This document shows, piece after piece, positions 17,740-23,644 of a DNA stretch of 50,000 bases. The position numbers were made by a program, and so were the translations under genes. The DNA comes from Symbiodinium natans. Its lineage: Eukaryota > Sar > Dinophyceae > Suessiales > Symbiodiniaceae. The first letter of the stretch is position 1; every line of letters begins with the position of its first letter. The notes below the pieces were generated by a model. It had not been told where the DNA came from, did no database searches, and was given only the letters and a program-made list of their open reading frames with translations. The stretch lies in assembly GCA_905221605.1 (NCBI GenBank), contig CAJNDS010002453.1, positions 35,001-85,000 of the forward strand, written 5' to 3'.

Positions 17740-19623
17740 TTAAAACATACCATATACTAAAGTGTAGGCTTTATTAAAAAATAAACTCCGCTTGGTGGGC
17801 TTGACCAAGTAGAGAGTGAGATCGTGAAAATCAGTCACGTTACCATTGAAAGGCTTCCAGATATCAAACTGAGTGAATACCGGTATCTCGGCGATCTTGT
17901 TAAACGCAGATGTGTAAGCTTTTCTTACATCTATCTCCGTAGTCACTTCTGGGGTATAAAAGTATTTGTCGTCTTTGTCTGTCTTGGGGTTATATAAACA
18001 ATAATGTTTATTTATTTCACCCGTTGGGGGGATGGTGCGACACTCCTTGAAGATCTCTACATCTACTTCGTTATAATATGACTTGTGCGTAGCCTTGAAG
18101 AGGGCGGCGTTAAAATTAAACATAGCTTTAGACATCTTGTTGTAGATCTGCTCCGTTCTCACGCAGATGGAACCATCTATAGAATTATTCACTAAGTTCT
18201 GGGTCTTAACCTTGTATTTAATCTCTTTGTGGCTCTTGTTGTTTATCTTGATCTTAAACTTGAAGTTAAGTTCAGATACGAACCCTGCGCTAAACCTAAC
18301 CTGTGGCTCATACCCTGCCTGTTTGCTAAGATAAAAGAGATGAGACAGATCGTAGCCATTATATACCAATGTGTATTCGCTATGCTCTGTGTATTTCCGG
18401 ATGTCGTCTAGGGATGTGATCATTTTACATTCCACTGGCTCCTCCTTCTCGTTAAGGTGATAATCTGAAGAAGCCTTAACAGATATACTATAATTACTGC
18501 TTTTTGGTATCATCTGCCTCAACATATTCACATTATCACTTGCCGTGTAGATGTGATTGTTCTTCACTATAGCATATAAGGCTGGGATGTGATGGTTTCG
18601 CTTTATTGGGTCGCGCTTATAAATTAGAGTATTAAAGGCATCATATATTCTCACTTGCAAGTTAAAATGTTCAAACACCTTAGCCATGTCTGTTATTGAT
18701 GCCCCCATTGTTTTAAAATCTTCTTCCGTCTTGTTTATGATTTTTAGGATGGCTTCTTTTGTTAGTTTGTTCTTCTCTCTCTTGTGGTCTCCCATAAGGG
18801 TATCCTTATAATAATCCGTCAAGGTGTTAAACCAACACTCGTTCTTAACATAATGATCTACTTTAATGGCTTCCTTAAAGGTCTCATACTGTGGATCTAA
18901 GGGTGTCTGAATATATCTGTGATACATACTGACATTCACTGTGTTTGTTAGATCTTCGTCTTGTGGCTTGAAAGCATCGGCGTTATCTACCCTTTCGGCA
19001 TAATTAACTTTAATACAGTCAATGTAACCTTCTGCGTAACCAACTTCGGCTTTAAAACTGTCATCTGTCACTAATAACAACTTGAGCCTATAGAACGTCT
19101 TAGAATCGGCTTTCTCATATTTGAATATGCGTCTCCCCGCTAGTTTTTCTACCCACGGTGTTGTATGCACATTAGCAGTTAAAGGGTTCATGTATACTGG
19201 GACATATTCCCTACCCCTACTGTCTCTAAAAGACGTTTTTAATACACCTTTGTCTGCTTCTGTCTTAAGCCTATATAAATGAACATTGATTGAATATTTT
19301 CTTGGTTTCCTCGGGTTGGTTCTTCCCGTTCGTTTGTTGTCTTCTTTTGCTCGTGCCATTCTCTGACCTAGTTGTTCTTTATCCTTGTGCTTGTCGTAGA
19401 GTTTATTATATTCTTTTTCCGCTTTAGTTTTTTCTTTGTCTGTTTTTGCAATGGTGAGTTTCCTGATTAAATTGTCTGCTGTGGTGAATTGGGCAATCTT
19501 ACGATCTGAATATAAGTTAATTATATTTTGAACTTGTGTTCTGGTGGCCTGGTTGATGCGGTTTCTTCTGTTGTTATAAAATGTTTGTAGTGCTTCTGTA
19601 TTACGCTTAATGGCTTTGGACAT
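17740..19623 (-). CDS. Family B DNA polymerase, N-terminal fragment (motif A)
   Basis: 627 residues. A basic N-terminus (coiled-coil like, 1-110) is followed by a block with NECWFNTLTDYYKDT and NHHIPALYAIVKNNHIY typical of these integrated-virus polymerases. SEYTLVYNGYDLSHLFYLSKQ is probably exonuclease-domain context. Motif A is EIDVRKAYTSAF with Asp at about 565 and near-final position. The frame stops at YTLVYGMF; a one-base change near 17738-17748 continues as KHFVKQCKILYYKQ in the next fragment. The original polymerase-helicase would be about 1,300 residues. It is transcribed from an AT-rich divergent gap toward the left. Such PolBs may be protein-primed; the primer domain is not identified here. 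Confidence 0.87.
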   Translation of the reverse strand: MSKAIKRNTEALQTFYNNRRNRINQATRTQVQNIINLYSDRKIAQFTTADNLIRKLTIAKTDKEKTKAEKEYNKLYDKHKDKEQLGQRMARAKEDNKRTGRTNPRKPRKYSINVHLYRLKTEADKGVLKTSFRDSRGREYVPVYMNPLTANVHTTPWVEKLAGRRIFKYEKADSKTFYRLKLLLVTDDSFKAEVGYAEGYIDCIKVNYAERVDNADAFKPQDEDLTNTVNVSMYHRYIQTPLDPQYETFKEAIKVDHYVKNECWFNTLTDYYKDTLMGDHKREKNKLTKEAILKIINKTEEDFKTMGASITDMAKVFEHFNLQVRIYDAFNTLIYKRDPIKRNHHIPALYAIVKNNHIYTASDNVNMLRQMIPKSSNYSISVKASSDYHLNEKEEPVECKMITSLDDIRKYTEHSEYTLVYNGYDLSHLFYLSKQAGYEPQVRFSAGFVSELNFKFKIKINNKSHKEIKYKVKTQNLVNNSIDGSICVRTEQIYNKMSKAMFNFNAALFKATHKSYYNEVDVEIFKECRTIPPTGEINKHYCLYNPKTDKDDKYFYTPEVTTEIDVRKAYTSAFNKIAEIPVFTQFDIWKPFNGNVTDFHDLTLYLVKPTKRSLFFNKAYTLVYGMF

Positions 19624-19758
19624 ATACTAATATAATTAAACTATATATTTATTTTCTTTTTAAGTATAACTTTTCCAAGGATTTTTTAAAAAACTAAATG
19701 TTTTTTAATATATAGAAATATGTCTAAAGATAAAAAATAATATATAGTATAGTATAAT
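19624..19758. promoter_or_regulatory. Divergent AT-rich promoter, polymerase and 19759 gene
   Basis: 135 bp, strongly AT-rich, with TATA-like strings AATATATAGTATAGTATAAT just before the plus-strand ATG and TATATAGTTTAATTATATTA on minus before the polymerase ATG. No late AATCTARRTA motif was seen, consistent with early rather than late control. Confidence 0.4.
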
Positions 19759-20076
19759 ATGAGTAAAAACCCCGAGGATATGACAATGGATGAAATCAAA
19801 GAGCAACTCGCCATATACAGCAGATTGTATTACAACAAGCGCAGAAATGATGAAAAATATATGCAAAAGAAACGAGAATCTGCACTACGACACAATCAGA
19901 GAAAGAAGATCAAGGAGTATGAAGAAGCTAACAATATCAAACTGAACCCCAATGAGTTGACAGAAGAATTGCTATCTGAAATAATGAATGCAAAAAAGCC
20001 TTTTAAAGCAAAGCGCGGCACACCCAAATATGATATGAGCAAGTTCAAGATCATAAAGCCGATGGATGACGAATGA
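19759..20076 (+). CDS. Small basic helical protein, unknown
   Basis: 105 residues. SRLYYNKRRNDEKYMQKKRE resembles the YY-x-KRR-xD-x-x-Y-x-x-K pattern repeated in many short DNA-associated proteins of algal viruses, and the whole is Lys/Arg/Glu-rich. No zinc site or enzyme motif is visible. It sits divergent from the polymerase and 43 bp before the integrase, and its stop is directly followed by a perfect hairpin. An early regulatory or DNA-binding function is inferred only from position. Confidence 0.68.
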   Translation: MSKNPEDMTMDEIKEQLAIYSRLYYNKRRNDEKYMQKKRESALRHNQRKKIKEYEEANNIKLNPNELTEELLSEIMNAKKPFKAKRGTPKYDMSKFKIIKPMDDE

Positions 20077-20106
20077 TGATTTAATTTAATTATTAAATCA
20101 TTTTTT
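20076..20106 (+). terminator. Perfect 10-bp hairpin plus T-run behind 20076
   Basis: ATGATTTAAT at 20076-20085 pairs exactly with ATTAAATCAT at 20092-20101 across a TTAATT loop, followed by TTTTT. It starts at the last base of the TGA stop, so it is well placed to end the transcript ahead of the integrase gene. Confidence 0.6.
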
Positions 20107-20119
20107 CTTTGGTTTTTAT

Positions 20120-20374
20120 ATGAGTGAGAAACAAAAAATTATTAATGATGTGTATTTTGATCGCGCGGGGTTTGGTTCAAAAAGCCGGACTTTAGAAGAA
20201 GCACGGGAGAAAGATAAAACCATCACAATGTCTGATATTAACGAGTCTTTTAGGAAGAATGTTGATCAAAAGCGAAAGCTCGTCGGTTCAAACAGCTTTG
20301 TCGCCCAGCATTCAGCATATGAGTATCAGACGGATTTGTTTTTTTATCAACGACTTGAAGGATCAAAAATTTAG
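20120..20374 (+). CDS. rve integrase, N-terminal fragment
   Basis: 84 residues before a premature stop. INDVYFDRAGFGSKSRTLEE followed by KDKTITMSDI and an NSFVAQHSAYEYQTDLFF block is the pre-catalytic and first-strand region of PLV integrases; EYQTD carries the first catalytic Asp. The T7 run at 20339-20345 shifts the frame; with six Ts the reading continues as INDLKDQKFRVGML in the downstream frame. The last residues (YQRLEGSKI) are therefore artefacts of the shift. Confidence 0.85.
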   Translation: MSEKQKIINDVYFDRAGFGSKSRTLEEAREKDKTITMSDINESFRKNVDQKRKLVGSNSFVAQHSAYEYQTDLFFYQRLEGSKI

Positions 20375-21032
20375 AGTAGGAATGTTAATGATTGATATAT
20401 TTGATAAGTTTATGCATGTCGTGGCAATTAAAGGTAAGAAGGAAGAAGATTTAGCGAGTGGGATGATTGAATGCTTACATAAAATGGGGAAGAAGCCCAA
20501 ACTAATTTATACCGACGACGAGGGAGCAATGAACACGGAGGCAATACAAAAGTATTTACAGGAACAGAACATAGAACACTATAGAACTAGGGCGCATCCA
20601 AATTTTAGCGACAGAGCTATTAGGACGTTCAAAGATTTATTATATCGTCGTGTTGAAGCCGATCAGAAAAAGGGTAAGAACAATATTCAGTGGCCGGAAT
20701 ATATTTTTGAAATATTATTAACATATAACAATAAAATGAAACATTCCGCGACAGGATTCACCCCAAAGGATGCCAGAAAACCGAGCAACGAATTAAAAGT
20801 TAAACTGCATTTAAATATGAATGCTAAACGAAATCGGGTATATCCTGATCTAGGTGTCGGGGATGAAGTTAAAATATTTAGGAAGCGGAAACCCAATGAA
20901 AAAGAGAGAGTGGGCAATTTTAGCCAAAATGTTTATACCATAGAAAGAATTGATGAAAAACTGGGTCAAAAATATTATTATGTATCAGGGAATGATAGGG
21001 CTTATTTACGCTTTGAGTTGTTAAAAGTTTAG
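20259..21032 (+). CDS. rve integrase (retroviral-type), C-terminal part
   Basis: 257 residues in frame; the first 27 or so lie in an unused frame overlapping the N-terminal fragment, so genuine coding begins near 20340. It shows KFRVGMLMIDIFDKFMHVVAI (first core helix region), LIYTDDEGAMN with the second catalytic Asp, and RAHPNFSDRAIRTFKDLLYRRVE, where the third acidic residue usually reads Glu (F-x-E-R) and here is Asp (FSDR). The C-terminal domain (NLGVGDEVKIFRKRKPNEKE-like, ending YLRFELLKV) resembles the SH3-like end of these integrases. It would insert the genome and make the target duplication. With frameshift and Glu-to-Asp change the copy is probably inactive. Confidence 0.88.
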   Translation: MLIKSESSSVQTALSPSIQHMSIRRICFFINDLKDQKFRVGMLMIDIFDKFMHVVAIKGKKEEDLASGMIECLHKMGKKPKLIYTDDEGAMNTEAIQKYLQEQNIEHYRTRAHPNFSDRAIRTFKDLLYRRVEADQKKGKNNIQWPEYIFEILLTYNNKMKHSATGFTPKDARKPSNELKVKLHLNMNAKRNRVYPDLGVGDEVKIFRKRKPNEKERVGNFSQNVYTIERIDEKLGQKYYYVSGNDRAYLRFELLKV

Positions 21033-21065
21033 TTTTTCTTTTGATAAAAATTTTCTTAAGAAAAC

Positions 21066-21102
21066 ACTTAAAGAAATAACACCTATATAGATTAACAGGG
21101 AC
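21066..21102 (+). promoter_or_regulatory. Duplicated promoter of the right terminal gene
   Basis: ACTTAAAGAAATAACACCTA with TATAGATTAACAGGGAC leads to the ATG at 21103, nearly identical to the sequence before the left terminal gene. A preceding TTTTCTTAAGAAAA is also partly shared. Confidence 0.6.
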
Positions 21103-21642
21103 ATGTTCAATCGGAAAGAACAGGATGAAATCATAAATGATTTTTTGGATGTTATCAAGGTTCGCGATTACACCAGGGAAAGTAGGGAAAAGCGGACTAA
21201 ATGTAAATGCCAGGATTGTAAGAAACATCAGCATTATTGCACGTTATACGTATTGCCACTACCAGAAAATATTATTAACAATATCTATGGCTTTACTTAT
21301 CGGTGTTGGAAATGCGAACAGACCATGAAAAAAGAGGAAGCATTAAAAGAACGACTGGAAACGAATGATTTATGCTTATTTGGTGTTGATAAGCTTATTT
21401 TAAGCTTGGATCGTTTGTTTCCACTTTATGATTCAGTCAAACATGTGATTACAAACATAACTATGAAGAGATACAACATGTTTAAGAAATTGTTTAATGA
21501 AATGATGTATTGTAGAGACAAAGAAAAAACACAAACGTGGATACAGTACAAAATGAAATACAATGTTAATGCTACAACATATGATTTCAACAAAACCGTT
21601 AGAACGCTATTGAATAATCCTGAGTTTGACTTAATGGATTGA
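21103..21642 (+). CDS. Right terminal zinc-binding protein, unknown
   Basis: 179 residues. Cysteines lie at 34, 36, 39 and 46 (CKCQDCKKHQHYC) and at 68 and 71 (CWKC), suggesting a zinc-binding N-terminal half. The C-terminal half is helical (YDSVKHVITNITMKRYN...). No family recognised. Shares promoter, MF start and a CWKC motif with the left terminal gene, and points outward in the opposite orientation. Its 3' end is followed by an 8-bp stem hairpin. Confidence 0.75.
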   Translation: MFNRKEQDEIINDFLDVIKVRDYTRESREKRTKCKCQDCKKHQHYCTLYVLPLPENIINNIYGFTYRCWKCEQTMKKEEALKERLETNDLCLFGVDKLILSLDRLFPLYDSVKHVITNITMKRYNMFKKLFNEMMYCRDKEKTQTWIQYKMKYNVNATTYDFNKTVRTLLNNPEFDLMD

Positions 21643-21650
21643 ACAAGCAT

Positions 21651-21673
21651 AACATTATTAGTATTATAATGTT
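21651..21673 (+). terminator. Hairpin behind the right terminal gene
   Basis: AACATTAT at 21651-21658 pairs with ATAATGTT at 21666-21673 over a 7-nt loop, 9 bp after the stop codon. It parallels the hairpin behind the left terminal gene. Confidence 0.5.
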
Positions 21674-22269
21674 CTGGTTTATACCATCCTAAACCCAAAA
21701 AGTTCACTACACCCGAGTTGTCAAACTTAATTTTGGTGTTTTTGTGTGTTCTGCTTGTTTGTGTATGGTTTTGTTCCGAAGTTGTTTGTTGCGTTGTGGT
21801 GTGTCTCTTGCTGTTAACTACTTGTGTGAAGCTATTTTGCAGTAGCTTGACTTGCAGTATTTCGACTTAAACTCGTCTAAACGAGAGAAGCCTTCATGTG
21901 TATACATACACGAACTGCCTAAGAGGCTGGTAGTGGTAGAGGCTCGATGCAGCGGCGGCGGAATCCTCACAGCAGGCATGGGAGCAAATGTGTAAAGAAC
22001 GGCTTCGGGTCTCACTTCGCAAGCACTCGCGCATGGGACTTTGGCATATCTCTCATTGTCTGTCGGGTCTCTGGCGGCTGGTAGAGATTCCTGTAAACTA
22101 CACATGCGATCATCAACCGAGAACACAAAAGCTGCGTTGGCCTGTCTGCCGACGGCTCTGCGCTAGCACAATAAAGGCTTTGCATTGCACGGTTCGGTTG
22201 TTGAACGCACATCGCGCACGTGACACTTCTGGATCCGGTACATGTGCTTGGATAGAGCTTGTGTCTACC
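21674..22269. other. Composition boundary inside the element, no gene
   Basis: Viral AT-rich sequence fades until about 21840, after which the DNA is GC-rich and host-like up to the right repeat. No convincing frame is present on either strand. The junction has no obvious repeat or duplication that would define a nested insertion. Confidence 0.5.
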
Positions 22270-23091
22270 TCAATCTGATTGTTCGTCGCCCTGCTCATCG
22301 AAGAGCTGCCTGAGCTGCTCCGGTTGCAGCCCCATCTTTGCTGCCTTTCTAGTCAAACGATCCCGCTCCTCCGCCCTGCCCTCCGCCTTGCCCTCCGCCT
22401 TCCAAGATTGAACCACCTGGTCTTTCCAGTGTACGATGGTCACATTGAAGGAAGAAGTTTGGACATCCTGCTGAGCCCTGCGGAAGGCCTGGTCGGGGCC
22501 ATTCACAACGATAACAAGCACGACTTGAAATCGTGTCCTCCAGTGGTCGAACAGGGCCAATCTTGCTTTGAGCTGCTTCAGCTTAGCCTTGAGTTGTCCA
22601 GCAGGTCGGGACACTTCGGCCACGATCAAGCGGGGCTCGGTATGAGACCCCCACACCTGTGTGTGAGCATCAGTCCAGCCTCCTGGTCCAAGCATGAAGA
22701 CTTCCCAATCATCTGCGCTTGGATACGGCTCGACAGGCGCGACAGATGCCTCTGTTGCAGGTACAACAAAGACTGCATCCAATTCCGTGTTCGAATCCCC
22801 AAAATGGGATGGGATCACCCCGAATGCTTCCAAGAAGGTGTTGGGAGCCTCAAACTCGAAACCGCAGATTTGTTGGAGGTTGAAGGCTTTGGCCAAAACT
22901 TTGCGGCACGCTTGTTCGTAGTCCTTCTCCAATTGCTGCTTTGCTTTTTTGCCCACGTAACGATCTGCAACAAACGGGCGTGCCGTCGCCGAAGTCTGCT
23001 CTGGCTCGGCGCTTCCGGTGGAGCTGAACACAAAGCCTGGGATAGCGAATGCCAACCCAAACGCGACACAAAGCCACTTGCCAGACCCCAT
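22270..23091 (-). CDS. Host-like secretory-type protein, possible PD-(D/E)xK nuclease fold (cargo)
   Basis: The frame is open from 23172 (300 codons), but the ATG at 23091 starts directly at a signal-peptide-like leader (MGSGK, then WLCVAFGLAFAIPGFVF, then SSTGSA), giving 273 residues. The core has TELDAVFVVP and, about 50 residues on, RLIVAEVSRPAGQLKAKLKQ and VVLVIVVNG. That spacing of D and E-x-x with helix resembles PD-(D/E)xK folds, but EVS replaces ExK, so activity is doubtful. The tail EGKAEGRAEERDRL is like the ends of Rpn/YhgA-type nucleases. GC-rich codons differ from the viral genes. It lies inside the terminal repeats, beyond the last viral gene. Not recognised with certainty. Confidence 0.5.
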   Translation of the reverse strand: MGSGKWLCVAFGLAFAIPGFVFSSTGSAEPEQTSATARPFVADRYVGKKAKQQLEKDYEQACRKVLAKAFNLQQICGFEFEAPNTFLEAFGVIPSHFGDSNTELDAVFVVPATEASVAPVEPYPSADDWEVFMLGPGGWTDAHTQVWGSHTEPRLIVAEVSRPAGQLKAKLKQLKARLALFDHWRTRFQVVLVIVVNGPDQAFRRAQQDVQTSSFNVTIVHWKDQVVQSWKAEGKAEGRAEERDRLTRKAAKMGLQPEQLRQLFDEQGDEQSD

Positions 23092-23412
23092 TGCTCCAAG
23101 GCAGAGGGGCACTTGGGAAGCCTCACGAGACTTGGGCGGGAAAACAGCTTGAGTCAGATGCAACGAACCCAACTTCAGTTTTCGCCGAGAGGTCCCGGTG
23201 TTGTAGAAGCTCTAGGTGGTTCTAAGCGCAGGCCTACCAGTGGACAACTAACTCCAAACATGAGTCCTCGTCACCGCCGGATCTTGGTTGTACATGTTGT
23301 GGAGGACGTAACTCCACGAATCCTGACCTATTGGGTTTGGAATGTTGGGGTTGAGATACCTACGGTGGGGGGTGGGGGGGGTAGCATTGCTGACTGGAAG
23401 ATAGCCACCTTG
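23092..23412. other. Host-like DNA inside the right terminal repeat, no gene
   Basis: GC-rich sequence upstream of the secretory-type gene. Contains a G-rich run near 23366-23382 and no viral-type sequence. It could hold that gene's promoter. Confidence 0.4.
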
Positions 23413-23639
23413 CTTAACCGAAAACGCTGAAACAAATTCTACAAGAAACCCCTTGCCCCTTTTGAGTAATAATGCCACCTTAGAGATAATAGATGGGGTA
23501 ATGGTTATTCCTAGAATTGTGTTGATAATGGGGTAGTAGTAGTGATATATCGGTGAAGTGTAGGGGGGACCCTAGGAATGATCATCTAATGGGTTGACGG
23601 TGGCATTATTACCCAAAAGGGGCAAAGGGGTGTCTGACT
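23413..23639 (-). repeat. Right terminal inverted repeat of the element
   Basis: Inverted copy of the left repeat with the same total length and no net gap. The terminus reads TGTCTGACT at 23631-23639. The outer 191 bp are nearly identical to the left end and the inner 36 bp about 81% identical. It has the same internal palindrome as the left copy. Confidence 0.95.
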
Positions 23640-23644
23640 GAGGA
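23640..23644. repeat. Target site duplication, right copy (GAGGA)
   Basis: Direct repeat of 3765-3769, abutting the right terminus. Removing the element and one copy gives a continuous inferred empty site, ...GTGCCAG-GAGGA-GAGTTC... Confidence 0.75.

Larger units (their letters stand above)
3770..23639. mobile_element. Integrated Polinton / Polinton-like virus, complete length
   Basis: An AT-rich, densely coding block lies in GC-rich, gene-poor DNA. It is bounded by 227-bp terminal inverted repeats and flanked by a 5-bp direct repeat, GAGGA. Gene content is that of Polintons and PLVs: rve integrase, family B DNA polymerase, SF1 helicase, A32-type packaging ATPase, double jelly-roll major capsid protein and penton protein. 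Polintons are known for AG..CT termini, long inverted repeats and 6-bp target duplications; here the ends are AG..CT and the duplication is 5 bp. An adenain-type protease was not found, which fits PLVs better than classical Polintons. Several genes carry frame disruptions, so this copy is probably an endogenous, defective provirus. About 1.6 kb of host-like DNA lies inside the right repeat. Confidence 0.93.

Noticed and set aside
22279-23430. Long plus-strand frame (383 codons) opposite the cargo gene
   Set aside because: It is the antisense shadow; the minus-strand frame has a signal-peptide-like leader and coherent protein character, the plus frame does not.
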